Made by a program: the position numbers and the translations under genes. From Methanobacteriota archaeon (GTDB taxonomy: Archaea; Thermoplasmatota; Thermoplasmata; Thermoplasmatales; ARK-15), in NCBI GenBank assembly GCA_009758405.1, contig WSBC01000004.1:178634-242633 (forward strand): 64,000 nt of DNA, given 5' to 3'. Below the pieces are notes generated by a model. It worked only from the letters and a program-made list of their open reading frames with translations. It had not been told where the DNA came from and ran no database searches. Shown piece after piece: positions 16,430-25,765 of the stretch (position 1 is its first letter; every line of letters starts with the position of its first letter).

Positions 16430-16783
16430 ATGGAATATAAAATGGTAATAGTTGTGAGGGAGGATCTAGAAATTTCCTGTGGAAAATTGGCTGTTCAAGT
16501 GGCCCATGCCTCTTCAACATGCACAATACATTCCTATAGAAACAAGAGGGAAATATTTGATGAATGGTGGAAAGAGGGTCAAAAAAAGGTGGTTTTGAGG
16601 GTAAAAACAATTAAAGATATGATGGAATTAAAAAAGAAGGCTGATGAAATGGGTATATTCGCTGTATTAATACAGGATGCAGGCCTTACGGAAGTTCCAC
16701 CTGGAACAATCACTGTTCTTGGAATTGGACCGGAAAAGGAATTGTTGATTGATAAAATAACAGGTTCACTGCCTCTTTATTAA
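16430..16783 (+). CDS. pth2: Peptidyl-tRNA hydrolase, archaeal type (Pth2)
   Basis: This ~117-residue enzyme releases peptides from stalled peptidyl-tRNA. The Pth2 signature is complete: VVREDLEISCGKLAVQVAHAS near the N-terminus (active-site Lys and the QVAHA helix), and the C-terminal segment DAGLTEVPPGTITVLGIGP. I start at ATG 16430; a TTG three bases earlier is in frame but unnecessary. The end overlaps the convergent GINS gene by 4 bases. Confidence 0.95.
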   Translation: MEYKMVIVVREDLEISCGKLAVQVAHASSTCTIHSYRNKREIFDEWWKEGQKKVVLRVKTIKDMMELKKKADEMGIFAVLIQDAGLTEVPPGTITVLGIGPEKELLIDKITGSLPLY

Positions 16784-17355
16784 ATCTTAATTATCTCGCA
16801 CACTCCCTTGGATTGGAGAAGTCTTGCAAGCTGCTCACTTATATAAAGAACATCCTCTTTTCTCATAAAATGGTTTCCGTCAACGTCTGCAACTTCCATA
16901 GGAATCAATACCCTTACAGCTACCCTCTTCACCTCCTCTGCCTCTTTTATTTTCTCCTCTCTTGTAGGAATAATTTCCTCCTCTTCTTTTATATAAGCTT
17001 TAAAAAGTTTTTTAAGATTATCATATAGTACCCTTTCATAGTTTGTATATGAGTCAAGGGTAGAATTCGATCCATCTATTGCATCTTCGAGTGCCTGAAG
17101 GGCTATCTTCCTGCATCTAATGCTCTTCAATTCTTTTATACCATTTTCAATACCCCTAATTTTTTGTGTAAGCTGTGCGATGTATTTTACATCATCCCTT
17201 TGTAATGCGTTTCTAATTTCCTCCTTTAATCTTTTCATCTCATTATCAACTCTTTTGAAAAATTCCTCGGGTATTTCCTTCAGTTTCAATTTTGTATTTT
17301 TTTCATTCCTTATGAATGAGTTCAGTTCATCCTCTATTCCTACCATTGAATACAT
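16780..17355 (-). CDS. GINS complex subunit Gins51 (Gins15)
   Basis: This 191-residue protein has an N-terminal helical A-domain (residues ~1-130, with KEIPEEFFKRVD and a charged helical bundle) and a C-terminal small B-domain (VAVRVLIPMEVADVDG, then FMRKEDVLYISEQLARLLQSKGVCEIIKI), the order of archaeal Gins51. GINS joins MCM and the RecJ-like Cdc45 protein in the replicative helicase. Thermoplasma-type archaea carry only this subunit as a homotetramer, and no Gins23 gene is seen here. Met4 (17346) is an alternative start. Confidence 0.85.
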   Translation of the reverse strand: MYSMVGIEDELNSFIRNEKNTKLKLKEIPEEFFKRVDNEMKRLKEEIRNALQRDDVKYIAQLTQKIRGIENGIKELKSIRCRKIALQALEDAIDGSNSTLDSYTNYERVLYDNLKKLFKAYIKEEEEIIPTREEKIKEAEEVKRVAVRVLIPMEVADVDGNHFMRKEDVLYISEQLARLLQSKGVCEIIKI

Positions 17356-17442
17356 TATGAATTTTACTACTATTTAATTTTTCAGGTCCAATTCCTAACC
17401 TGGCGCAAAATATTTATGTGAATTGCCATTTGCTTCCACAGT

Positions 17443-18255
17443 ATGAAAAGTTGGACCTATGCCATCCTGATATCAATAATAATTATCGGAGCCACCATTG
17501 GTGTTTATTATGGATATGGTGTATTAAGCTCCACAACCCATGTTAATTATGTAAAGAATGGTGATACAGTTTCAGTCTACTACTATGGATATGTGGTGAT
17601 CAATGGTACAAGGTATGTTTTTGATACTAACATTAAGGCCGTTGCGAACGATAATTTTACATATCCTAAATTGTCCATATTCAAATACCCCTCTTCATTT
17701 TCACCCTTTAATTTCACTGTGGGTTCAAATCAGGTAATTGAAGGATTCAGTCTAGGAGTAATAGGAATGTATCCTGGAGAAACAAAAACAATAATCGTAC
17801 CACCATCCCTTGGTTATCAATTCAACCAATCATTACTGCATAATATAAGTAGAAGCAATACCATTTCTAGGGTACAATATCTTACCATGCAAGAGTTTGA
17901 GAACAGGACAGGTGAGGTTCCATATCAGGGTATGGTATGTAAAGACAGGGTCTATGGATGGAACGATGAGGTGATTTTTGTCGACTCCACTCAGAATAAT
18001 GTAACTATACAGAACGATGCCTACACAAATTCCACATATTATCCGTATGGTGAGAATGTCGATTATTACTATTATGTGAATTATTCAAATTCAAACTACA
18101 TCAATTACGTAATAGAAACTACTCCAGGAACAATTTTGCCAAGTGGATCAAGTGTTTACTATGTTGGACCAGATTATTTAATAATCAACTCGAACAATTA
18201 TCTTGCAGGTAAAACATTGTATTTTGTCGTAACACTTGTTTCAATAATTAAGTAG
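17443..18255 (+). CDS. Exported or membrane-anchored FKBP-type peptidyl-prolyl isomerase
   Basis: The 270 residues begin with a transmembrane/signal segment (~6-27). The FKBP core follows: NGDTVSVYYYGYV near residue 40, FDTNIKAV, then the hallmark FTVGSNQVIEGFSLGVIGMYPGE and TIIVPPSLGY. An insert-in-flap (IF) type region follows (~140-250), rich in Tyr and N-x-S/T sequons, as expected for a folding catalyst on the outer face of the membrane. A TATA-like element lies about 30 bases upstream. Isomerase activity is not certain because several drug-pocket aromatics are replaced. Confidence 0.85.
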   Translation: MKSWTYAILISIIIIGATIGVYYGYGVLSSTTHVNYVKNGDTVSVYYYGYVVINGTRYVFDTNIKAVANDNFTYPKLSIFKYPSSFSPFNFTVGSNQVIEGFSLGVIGMYPGETKTIIVPPSLGYQFNQSLLHNISRSNTISRVQYLTMQEFENRTGEVPYQGMVCKDRVYGWNDEVIFVDSTQNNVTIQNDAYTNSTYYPYGENVDYYYYVNYSNSNYINYVIETTPGTILPSGSSVYYVGPDYLIINSNNYLAGKTLYFVVTLVSIIK

Positions 18256-18534
18256 CAAGTCTAGATCAACAGACTCCTTCCCATTCCATATCTTTCTACC
18301 CTCCTTTTCTGACGTAGGTATTAAAAGGTTTCTTTTTCCATCTGATGTAGGTATTATAAAATATTCTTCCCTATGACCATCATCAAAATTTAAAACAATT
18401 CTTTTCTTTTTTTCTTCATCTATACCATTTTCTGGATTCAGATAGTTATAAATAACAAATCTTCCCTTTCCAACCAAATTTCTTACCTCTTTTTTCCCCT
18501 TTTTAGAAACAGTAATTACATCATCTGGAAACAT
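18241..18534 (-). CDS. Hypothetical protein, 97 residues
   Basis: I do not recognise this family. It is a charged soluble protein with alternating beta-like segments (KGRFVIYNYL, RIVLNFDDGHREEYFIIPT, RNLLIPTSEKEGRK) and no transmembrane segment. Its 3' end overlaps the FKBP gene by 15 bases in convergent orientation, and the 5S rRNA gene lies just upstream on the same strand. The codon pattern and lack of a better frame support coding. Confidence 0.6.
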   Translation of the reverse strand: MFPDDVITVSKKGKKEVRNLVGKGRFVIYNYLNPENGIDEEKKKRIVLNFDDGHREEYFIIPTSDGKRNLLIPTSEKEGRKIWNGKESVDLDLLLNY

Positions 18535-18579
18535 AATTGAAAATAGTTTTCGAGGATAATAATTTTATTTATAGGAGGT

Positions 18580-18705
18580 GGAGTGACAGCAAACCATACT
18601 TCCCTGGAGCTCGCGCATCCAAGTACACATATGGCACGAGAACAGGCTTAACTGCCGGGTTCGGAATGGGACCGGGTGTTTCCCTGTTCTCTATGACCGT
18701 CACTC
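18580..18705 (-). rRNA. rrf: 5S ribosomal RNA
   Basis: The minus strand gives a 5S rRNA of about 126 nt. The terminal helix is GGAGTGAC/GTCACTCC-like, and the conserved core ACCCGGTCCCATTCCGAACC then GGCAGTTAAGC is present. No 16S or 23S rRNA lies within at least 18 kb on either side, so the gene is unlinked, as in Thermoplasmatales. Confidence 0.93.
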
Positions 18706-18757
18706 CGTAAGCACTTTAAATGTAAACTACTATAAAAATTTTTATGAAAGATAAATT

Positions 18758-19267
18758 TTATAAATACTTTTCACCGAATTTTTCAAGAAAAAGTACTTCT
18801 TCAATTTTCTTCCTTGAAGGAGCTTTTGGTTTGATTTCAGGGTAACCTAGGGGTGTTATTGTTATTATATGGAAACCATCAGGCAAATCAAGCATTTTTT
18901 TAATTTCTTCCCTGTCACATTCAGCAATCCAGCATGTTCCCAGGCCAAGCTCTTCAGCTGCAAGCATGAGGTTTTCTGTTGCTATTGCGCCATCTACCAG
19001 CCAAAGATCGGATTCTTTTTCAGAGGAAATTATTGCAATGGCCATCGGAACCCTGGATAAAAATTTCCCATAGGGTAAAAGGTCTGAAATTCTTTTGAGC
19101 TTTTCCCTATCCCTTATAACAATAAAACGCCAGGGCTGTCTATTCCAAGAACTTGGTGCATACTGAGCAGCCCTTATTACCTGAAAAAGCAATTCATCCG
19201 GTACCTGCTCATTCTTATATCTTCTTATGCTCCTTCTTTCAAATATAGTATCTATACAATTCTTCAT
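18758..19267 (-). CDS. Nitroreductase-family flavoprotein
   Basis: This ~169-residue FMN-dependent oxidoreductase has the family N-terminus FERRSIRRYKNEQVPDE (FMN phosphate contacts), then AAQYAPSSWNRQPWRF, the middle LAAEELGLGTCWIAE and C-terminal GYPEIKPKAPSRK. I chose ATG 19267 (MKNCIDTIF), which sits at the usual family start. An upstream in-frame ATG at 19393 would overlap the divergent promoter and adds 42 unrelated residues. The substrate is unknown. Confidence 0.88.
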   Translation of the reverse strand: MKNCIDTIFERRSIRRYKNEQVPDELLFQVIRAAQYAPSSWNRQPWRFIVIRDREKLKRISDLLPYGKFLSRVPMAIAIISSEKESDLWLVDGAIATENLMLAAEELGLGTCWIAECDREEIKKMLDLPDGFHIITITPLGYPEIKPKAPSRKKIEEVLFLEKFGEKYL

Positions 19268-19327
19268 AAATATTTTCAAAGAAAGGTTTATTAAATATTT
19301 TTCTATATAAGAATAGGGTGTATTTTG

Positions 19328-20440
19328 ATGAAGGTGACATTGAGTTTGATAAAAGCGGATGTTGGTGGATATCCTGGGCATTCTTCTGTTCATCCAATGC
19401 TTAAAGAAAAGGCAGCTGAAATGCTTGAGAATGCAAAAAATAATGGTCTTTTAATAGATTATAGGGTAGTTGGTGTTGGGGATGATCTTCAGTTAATAAT
19501 GACACATAAATTTGGTGAAGATAATGAGAAGATTCACAAGCTAGCATGGGATACGTTCAAAGAGGCAACAGAAATAGCAAAGAAATTGAAACTCTATGGA
19601 GCGGGCCAGGATCTTTTAAAGGATGCTTTCTCTGGTAACGTAAGGGGCCTTGGCCCAGGTATTGCTGAGATGTCATTTGAGGAAAGAAAAGGAGAGCCTG
19701 TGGTTGCTTTCATGATGGATAAGACAGAACCTGGTGCTTTTAACCTTCCAATTTTTAGAATGTTTGCAGACCCATTCAATACACCTGGCCTTGTTATTGA
19801 TCCAACAATGCATGATGGTTTTCTATTTGAGGTTTGGGATATAATGGAACACAAAAGGGTGATGATAAAATCTCCTGAGGAACTTTATGATCTTCTTGCA
19901 TTAATTGGTGCTAAAAGCAGATATGTTATTAAAAGGGTATTTCCATCGGAGAGACATCCCAAAATACCAAAAAGTGAGCCTGTAGCAGTTATTTCTACGG
20001 AAAAACTTTACCAGATTGCTGGAGAATATGTGGGTAAGGATGATCCTGTTGCACTTGTAAGGTCACAATCGGGTTTACCAGCCCTAGGTGAGGTCCTAGA
20101 GCCCTTCTCATTCCCCCATCTTGTATCTGGATGGATGAGAGGGTCTCATAATGGGCCAATTATGCCTGTTGGTTTAAAGGATGCAAAATGCACAAGATTT
20201 GATGGGCCACCAAGGGTAGTAGCCTTGGGATTCCAGCTCTCAGAGGGAAAGCTTGTTGGGCCTGTTGACCTATTTGATGACCCTGCATTTGACAATGCGA
20301 GAAAAATGGCTAATGAGATTGCAGATTACATGAGGAGGCATGGTCCTTTCGAGCCACACAGGCTACCTCTGGAAGATATGGAATACACAACACTACCAAA
20401 AGTTATGGAAAAATTGAAAAACAGATTTGAAAAAATTTAA
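19328..20440 (+). CDS. fbp: Bifunctional fructose-1,6-bisphosphate aldolase/phosphatase
   Basis: This ~370-residue archaeal type V FBP aldolase/phosphatase condenses DHAP and GAP and dephosphorylates the product to fructose 6-phosphate, making gluconeogenesis unidirectional. Signature segments are SLIKADVGGYPGHSSVHP at the N-terminus, VGDDLQLIMTH (metal site), GLGPGIAEMSFEER, FNLPIFRMFADPFNTPGL and the C-terminal FDGPPRVVALGFQ. ATG 19328 is preferred to the in-frame TTG 19325. It is transcribed alone and divergently from the nitroreductase. Confidence 0.96.
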   Translation: MKVTLSLIKADVGGYPGHSSVHPMLKEKAAEMLENAKNNGLLIDYRVVGVGDDLQLIMTHKFGEDNEKIHKLAWDTFKEATEIAKKLKLYGAGQDLLKDAFSGNVRGLGPGIAEMSFEERKGEPVVAFMMDKTEPGAFNLPIFRMFADPFNTPGLVIDPTMHDGFLFEVWDIMEHKRVMIKSPEELYDLLALIGAKSRYVIKRVFPSERHPKIPKSEPVAVISTEKLYQIAGEYVGKDDPVALVRSQSGLPALGEVLEPFSFPHLVSGWMRGSHNGPIMPVGLKDAKCTRFDGPPRVVALGFQLSEGKLVGPVDLFDDPAFDNARKMANEIADYMRRHGPFEPHRLPLEDMEYTTLPKVMEKLKNRFEKI

Positions 20441-20443
20441 CTA

Positions 20444-20833
20444 TTATTTTTTTAATTCAAAAATTGCTATTTTTTCTAATTCTTCGAGTATTTTTTCATT
20501 GGTATTATTCTCATCTTCAATCTCAGTCAATCCATAATCAGCTGGATTAAAATCACCATCGAAGATTATGTAATTAATCTCAGATTTTCCAGCTCCAAAC
20601 TTTTCTATTGCCCTTGAAACCTGTCTGTCACCTGAAAGATATAACATAATTTCAGTTCCTAAATCCCTGCTTATATTTGTACCCTCATTGAAGGCCCTTT
20701 CTGCCTTTAAATATGCACTTTCCAATATCCTTCTTGATATTATAAATTCACCATTCAATAAAATGATCTTCCCGCTCCTAGCCATTGATAATAATTCATC
20801 AACTATTTTTCCTTTAACCTTAACTATTTTCAT
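20444..20833 (-). CDS. KEOPS complex subunit Cgi121
   Basis: This 129-residue protein matches the Cgi121/TPRKB family, with segments [23 protein letters not shown] and [13 protein letters not shown] and the acidic FDGD after them. Cgi121 binds Bud32 and tRNA CCA ends in KEOPS, which makes N6-threonylcarbamoyladenosine at tRNA position 37. Its ATG overlaps the lonB stop by 4 bases, a coupling that has no obvious functional explanation. A tRNA t6A methylthiotransferase is encoded at 61569-62756, so t6A chemistry appears twice in this window. Confidence 0.82.
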   Translation of the reverse strand: MKIVKVKGKIVDELLSMARSGKIILLNGEFIISRRILESAYLKAERAFNEGTNISRDLGTEIMLYLSGDRQVSRAIEKFGAGKSEINYIIFDGDFNPADYGLTEIEDENNTNEKILEELEKIAIFELKK

Positions 20834-22737
20834 GCCAACACTGGGATTTTTATGACTGCCTTTAAATCGTTTATAAGTCTCTCCTTCTGCGGGGAATCCT
20901 TTAATGAGTGCTCCAGTACATCAATTATTGTTTCTACAGGAACTACCTCAATTTTGTCCTTGTGGTGTTCATCAAGGATCACGTCCTGTAGGTTGCTTTG
21001 AGGTATTATTACCTTCTTAAATCCAGCCTCAATTGCAGCCTCCACCTTTGCTGAAATTCCACCCACTGGAAGTACCTGGCCCCTTATGCTTAGGGAGCCT
21101 GTCATAGCCACACTCTGATCAACCGGTATATTCTCTAGGGCAGATATAACCGCGGTTGCTATAGATATACTTGCAGAGTCACCTTCAACACCTTCATATG
21201 TTCCAATGAATTGTATGTGAACGTCATGGTTGGATATGTCCTCACCGCTGTATTTTTTCACGATTGCAGAAACATTCTGGACTGCCTCCTTGGCAATTTC
21301 CCCAAGTTTGCCAGTTGCAATCACTCTTCCCTGGTTCCTGCTCTGTGCAGGTGTTACCTCTGCTACTATGGGAAGTACCATTCCAGAAAATTCTGCCATG
21401 CCACTCTGGGCACTGTAAACTGCAAGACCGTTGACTGTGCCTATTGCAAAGCCCCTGTTAAGGAAGGTCCTGTATTCCTTCCTCATCTCAATCATCCTAT
21501 CCGCAATTTGCTGTTCAAGTGGTCTAGCAGATCTTTTTGCAAGTATTACATGATCTACAGTTACAATGTTTGAATTCTGGGATCTGGCTATATCTCCGGC
21601 CACCCTTATAAGTCCACCCAACTCCCTCAACCTCAATGTAAGTCTATCCTTTCTTCCCGCCCTTTTCTGAGCCTCTTTAATTATTTCCGCAACTGCCATC
21701 TTTTCGAAGTGCGGTATCTTTCCATCCTTTTTTACCTCCTGGGCAACGAACCTTATCAATTTTTTCCTGTTTTCTTCATTATCCTCCATGCTGTTGTTCA
21801 TATATATCTCATAGCCATAGCCTCTAATCCTGGATCTTAATGCAGGATGCATACCCTCAACTGAATCTATGTTGCCTGCTGCAACAAGTATAAAGTCGCA
21901 TGGGACTGGTTCTGTCTGAACAAGTGCGCCCGCACTCCTTTCACTCTGCCCAGTTATGGCGAATTTCTTTTCCTGCATTGCTGTCAAGAGTGCCTGCTGG
22001 CTCTCTGGCCTGAGGAGATTTATTTCATCTATGAATAATACCCCCTTATTTGCCTTGTGTATAGCACCTGCCTCTACCCTTATATGTGGGGGTGTTTCAA
22101 GACCACCTGACTGGAATGGATCGTGCCTCACATCACCAAGAAGGGCACCTGTATGTGCACCTGTTGCATCTATGAAGGGGGGTTTATCGCTAGGGTCATG
22201 CGCTACGAGAAGCTTTGGAACAAGGTTTTGTTCTGTTCTCTGAACCGCCATACCTAAGAATATCCATAGAAATATAACCAGGAGTATGCTGGTAAAAAGT
22301 ATGGTAAAATCACGAGTAAATATATATGCAACAACACCCAGAAGAACAAGACTAAAAAGTGTAAGCTGAAGGAACCTTTGTCTTTCCATCTTCTCCTGTT
22401 TGGCCCTATCCTGCATCTGTTTAACAAGCTCCTTACCCTTGCCCGCAGGAAGTGTCTTTACCCTAGGCCTGTTTGGATCTTCCTCATTTGGAAAAACAAG
22501 TATGTCCTCAAGATCCTCCTTTGGAAGAAAATCCACCATTGATTGAGCAAGCATGGATTTGCCTGTTCCTGGATCACCCACAAGTATAACATGTCTTTTT
22601 TGAACCGCTGCCTTCTTTATAATCTCAACTGCCTCATCCTGTCCTATTACCTGGTCTATCAACCTTTGTGGGACCTCGATATCGGCAGTTGTATTAAATT
22701 CCTGCCTTTTAATCCAATCATCTACCTTTTCTTCCAT
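20830..22737 (-). CDS. lonB: Membrane-anchored archaeal Lon protease (LonB)
   Basis: This 635-residue ATP-dependent protease has an AAA+ module with Walker A GDPGTGKS (54-61) and Walker [12 protein letters not shown] two-helix transmembrane hairpin inserted at ~121-167 tethers it to the cytoplasmic face. The C-terminal protease domain has the Ser-Lys dyad S521 (EGDSAS) and K564 (GGISAKVE). It is the main membrane-bound quality-control protease of archaea, which lack FtsH. It lies downstream of the opp operon on the same strand (24-base gap) and is coupled to the Cgi121 gene. Confidence 0.96.
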   Translation of the reverse strand: MEEKVDDWIKRQEFNTTADIEVPQRLIDQVIGQDEAVEIIKKAAVQKRHVILVGDPGTGKSMLAQSMVDFLPKEDLEDILVFPNEEDPNRPRVKTLPAGKGKELVKQMQDRAKQEKMERQRFLQLTLFSLVLLGVVAYIFTRDFTILFTSILLVIFLWIFLGMAVQRTEQNLVPKLLVAHDPSDKPPFIDATGAHTGALLGDVRHDPFQSGGLETPPHIRVEAGAIHKANKGVLFIDEINLLRPESQQALLTAMQEKKFAITGQSERSAGALVQTEPVPCDFILVAAGNIDSVEGMHPALRSRIRGYGYEIYMNNSMEDNEENRKKLIRFVAQEVKKDGKIPHFEKMAVAEIIKEAQKRAGRKDRLTLRLRELGGLIRVAGDIARSQNSNIVTVDHVILAKRSARPLEQQIADRMIEMRKEYRTFLNRGFAIGTVNGLAVYSAQSGMAEFSGMVLPIVAEVTPAQSRNQGRVIATGKLGEIAKEAVQNVSAIVKKYSGEDISNHDVHIQFIGTYEGVEGDSASISIATAVISALENIPVDQSVAMTGSLSIRGQVLPVGGISAKVEAAIEAGFKKVIIPQSNLQDVILDEHHKDKIEVVPVETIIDVLEHSLKDSPQKERLINDLKAVIKIPVLA

Positions 22738-22761
22738 TCTCCCTTCAACATTTACCTTATA

Positions 22762-23187
22762 TTAATAAATCTTTCTACCAGCATAATATACATCAGAGAT
22801 ATACCCGCCAGGTATTATTCCAAGGATAAGACCAAAAAGAGTTACAAAGAATGGAACAAAAGTGAACTTAATGTAAATAAAATAATAGTAGCTTACATCA
22901 AATGGTGCTATTCCAAAAAATAATGGAAATGAATAATAGACGAGTGAGATTCCGTAGGAAATAAAGATTGTTAGTATAATTGACAAAAATGCTTCATCAA
23001 TATTGTCCAGATAAAATGTTGTGAACATTCCAACTGGGATTGAAAAAACAAAAAATAGTAATGCATAGTTCATCAATATATCTCCTATGGGTGGAAAAGA
23101 AATGTTGGGAAAATAAAATGAGAAGAAAAATAGGGATATTATAAAACTATCTAGTAAAGATATAAAAAATATTTTTAATAACCTCAT
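22762..23187 (-). CDS. Hypothetical membrane protein, four TM segments
   Basis: This 141-residue, strongly hydrophobic protein has about four predicted transmembrane helices and almost no charged loops. The last helix is followed by GGYISDVYYAGRKIY. I do not recognise a family. It overlaps the upstream single-TM protein by 4 bases and lies between the oligopeptide ABC ATPase and lonB, so it is probably part of the same transcript. Confidence 0.65.
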   Translation of the reverse strand: MRLLKIFFISLLDSFIISLFFFSFYFPNISFPPIGDILMNYALLFFVFSIPVGMFTTFYLDNIDEAFLSIILTIFISYGISLVYYSFPLFFGIAPFDVSYYYFIYIKFTFVPFFVTLFGLILGIIPGGYISDVYYAGRKIY

Positions 23188-23729
23188 GCTTTACCACTCC
23201 AGTCAATCTCCATCATCACCATTTCAGTCAGATAGTACCTTTCAGGGCTATAATTCTCCCCTGGGTTCTCGTAATAATAAAGGAAACCTGAAAATCTTAC
23301 CTTTATCTGAATTGTAATGTTCAATATTGTGGAATTTTGAAGAAGGTTCTGATACTGATTATATGCCTTAACATAATATGTTATATTTTTCAAAGAATTC
23401 GGACCAATACTAAATGGAAATTCTTCGTAAAAATAATAGTCTCTCTGGAATGTTGCAACTGTTTTGTTTTCTACATAAAATATCGCTGTTAATGAGTAAA
23501 AATTAATTGTGTATGGTGATGGATTTTTAAATAGTATATCGAGAACGATTGTACCATTCATTTCATCAATGTTTTTGTGAACAGCCAAGGGATTTTCTCC
23601 TATCACCTTGTTCCTATAAAGTAAAACATTTGCATAATTATCTGCAGATATTATGCCAGACAATAAAAAGAATAATGAGATTATTGAAAAAATAATTAGA
23701 GAGATCCTTTTTCCATCAATACTTCTCAT
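23184..23729 (-). CDS. Anchored extracytoplasmic protein with LEA14/WHy-like segment
   Basis: This 181-residue protein has one N-terminal hydrophobic anchor (~10-28) and an external domain. The stretch around residues 60-115 (IVLDILFKNPSPYTINFY, then PFSIGPNSLKNITYYV) has the N-P-[ST] turn and alternating strands of the LEA14/water-stress-hypersensitivity beta-sandwich. Several N-x-S/T sequons support an outside location. It overlaps the OppF gene and the next membrane protein by 4 bases each. The domain call rests on pattern only. Confidence 0.6.
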   Translation of the reverse strand: MRSIDGKRISLIIFSIISLFFLLSGIISADNYANVLLYRNKVIGENPLAVHKNIDEMNGTIVLDILFKNPSPYTINFYSLTAIFYVENKTVATFQRDYYFYEEFPFSIGPNSLKNITYYVKAYNQYQNLLQNSTILNITIQIKVRFSGFLYYYENPGENYSPERYYLTEMVMMEIDWSGKA

Positions 23730-24760
23730 GCCTGCGCTTTTACCTCTCCCGTAGGCTTTAATTCTCCACTAAGTATCTTTTCCACAAAATGGCAGGCAAC
23801 AAAATGCCCCTTCTTTATTTCCCTTAGCTCTGGATCCTTTACATCGCATACTCCCTTCTGGAAATACACGCATCTTGATGCAAACCTGCAACCCGGTGGA
23901 AGATTTATCGGGCTGGGGATATCACCCTTTATTGGAATCCTTTCATGCTTTCTCTCAGGGTCAGGAACTGGCACAGCACTTAGAAGAGCCCTTGTGTATG
24001 GATGCAGAGGATCAAATATTATGCTTTCCGTTGGACCCTCTTCCACCACCTTCCCTAGGTACATTACTAAAATTTTATCACTCATGTATCTTGCCACAGC
24101 TATGTCATGTGTAATAAAAATTATTGGTAGATTGTATTTTTCCTTTAAATCCAGCATCAGATTTAGAACACCAGACCTTATTGATACATCCAACATTGAA
24201 ACTGGTTCATCGGCAACTATGAATTTTGGATTTATAATTAATGCCCTTGCAATAGCTACCCTCTGCCTTTGACCTCCTGACAACTCATGCGGGTACCTGC
24301 CTATATACTCCTCTCCTGGTTTCAGCCCTGCTTCTTCAAGTGCCTTAATAGCGAGATCTACCCTTTCTTCATACGTTTCACCAATACCATTAACGATTAA
24401 TGGTTCTGTAAGTGTTTTAAATATTGTAAACCTTGGATTGAGTGATTCATAAGGATCCTGGAAAATCATCTGTACACTCTTTCTGAACTCCCTGAGCTCA
24501 TCCCCTTCAAGCTTTGTAATATCCTTACCCTTAAACATTACATTACCGCCTGTGGGCATTTCCAGCCTCACCACAACTCTTCCCGTCGTGGTTTTACCGC
24601 AACCTGTCTCACCTACAAGACCGATTATTTCACCCTCGTGGAGCTCAAAGGATATTCCATCCACTGCCTTCACCACATCGGGCTTCTTGAATGATAATAG
24701 ACCACGTGAAAGCTCATAGTATTTCTTCATGTTTTCAACTTTGAGTATTACCTCAGCCAT
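23726..24760 (-). CDS. oppF: Oligopeptide/dipeptide ABC transporter ATPase (OppF-type)
   Basis: This ~345-residue ABC ATPase has Walker A GETGCGKTT, Q-loop MIFQDPYESLNPRF, signature LSGGQRQR, Walker B FIVADEP and switch histidine ITHD. It ends with the oligopeptide HPY extension (HPYTRALLSAVP, then the Cys cluster CRFASRC, GVCD and ACHF seen in OppD/F proteins and likely binding an Fe-S cluster or metal). ATG 24760 follows GGAGGGAAG and overlaps nothing; a longer frame to 24826 would run into oppD. Confidence 0.94.
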   Translation of the reverse strand: MAEVILKVENMKKYYELSRGLLSFKKPDVVKAVDGISFELHEGEIIGLVGETGCGKTTTGRVVVRLEMPTGGNVMFKGKDITKLEGDELREFRKSVQMIFQDPYESLNPRFTIFKTLTEPLIVNGIGETYEERVDLAIKALEEAGLKPGEEYIGRYPHELSGGQRQRVAIARALIINPKFIVADEPVSMLDVSIRSGVLNLMLDLKEKYNLPIIFITHDIAVARYMSDKILVMYLGKVVEEGPTESIIFDPLHPYTRALLSAVPVPDPERKHERIPIKGDIPSPINLPPGCRFASRCVYFQKGVCDVKDPELREIKKGHFVACHFVEKILSGELKPTGEVKAQA

Positions 24761-24761
24761 A

Positions 24762-25763
24762 TTACTTCCCTCCGTAAAGTTCCCTGGCAAAATGACAGGC
24801 TGTAAAATGACCAGGTGAAATCTCAATTAATGGAGGTTCCTGCTCCATACATATATCCTTTGCATAGGGGCATCTTGGATGGAACCTGCATCCCTTTGGT
24901 GGGTTAACTAGATCCGGAGGCGATCCAGGTATGGATGCAAGCCTCCTCTTTTCACCAACTATTGTAGGGAATGATGCCATTAGTCCTTCTGTATATGGAT
25001 GTGCATAATGTTTGAACACCTCAACTGTGCTCCCTTTTTCAACTATCTTACCAGCATACATCACCGCCACCTTATTTGATACCTCTGCCACAACAGATAC
25101 ATCATGCGTAATAAGTATCATTGATATCCCTGTTTCCTTTTGCAGATTCTGTATTTCAAGTAAAATCCTGTCCTGAGTAATGACATCAAGTGCTGTTGTA
25201 GGCTCATCTGCTAGAACGAGCCTTGGACTTAAGGCCAATGCCATTGCTATCATTGCCCTCTGTTTCATACCACCGCTATACTCATGTGGATAGTTGTCTA
25301 TCCTGTCCTTTGGAATTCCAACAAACTCATATAGCCTCTCTACCTCCTTCCTAGCATCCTCATACTCTATGTCCTTGTGTGCCATTATTGCCTCTATTAT
25401 CTGATCACCCACCTTGTATACTGGATTAAATGCATTCAATGCGGCCTGGAAAATCATTGAGATATCCTTCCATCTTATTTTTCTTATCTCCTCATTGAAT
25501 ATATCAAGTGTTCCATCATCCTTCATGGATAACTTTAAGAGATCCTTGCCCTGATAAATTATCTTGCCTCCCTTTACATAGGCATTTTTTGGTAAAAGCT
25601 GTGTTATTGCATATGCTAGTGTTGTCTTTCCACTACCAGATTCACCAACAAGACCTAACGTTTCCTTGCTATCAACATCAATCGAGACATTTTCCACAGC
25701 CCTTACCCAGCCAGATGCTACCTTGTAGTGAATAGTTAAATCCTGTACTGAGAGTAGTACCAT
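24762..25763 (-). CDS. oppD: Oligopeptide/dipeptide ABC transporter ATPase (OppD-type)
   Basis: This 333-residue ABC ATPase pairs with OppF. Walker A is GESGSGKTT, the Q-loop is MIFQAALNAFNP, the signature YSGGMKQR and Walker B VLADEP. The C-terminal oligo_HPY extension has CRFHPRCPYAKDIC and ACHF cysteines. It begins 2 bases after the oppC stop and ends just before the oppF ribosome site. Confidence 0.94.
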   Translation of the reverse strand: MVLLSVQDLTIHYKVASGWVRAVENVSIDVDSKETLGLVGESGSGKTTLAYAITQLLPKNAYVKGGKIIYQGKDLLKLSMKDDGTLDIFNEEIRKIRWKDISMIFQAALNAFNPVYKVGDQIIEAIMAHKDIEYEDARKEVERLYEFVGIPKDRIDNYPHEYSGGMKQRAMIAMALALSPRLVLADEPTTALDVITQDRILLEIQNLQKETGISMILITHDVSVVAEVSNKVAVMYAGKIVEKGSTVEVFKHYAHPYTEGLMASFPTIVGEKRRLASIPGSPPDLVNPPKGCRFHPRCPYAKDICMEQEPPLIEISPGHFTACHFARELYGGK

Positions 25764-25765
25764 TT

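Noticed and set aside
21211-21573. 120-codon open frame antisense to lonB
   Set aside because: It is a shadow of the strongly conserved LonB protease domain and has no motif or ribosome site.
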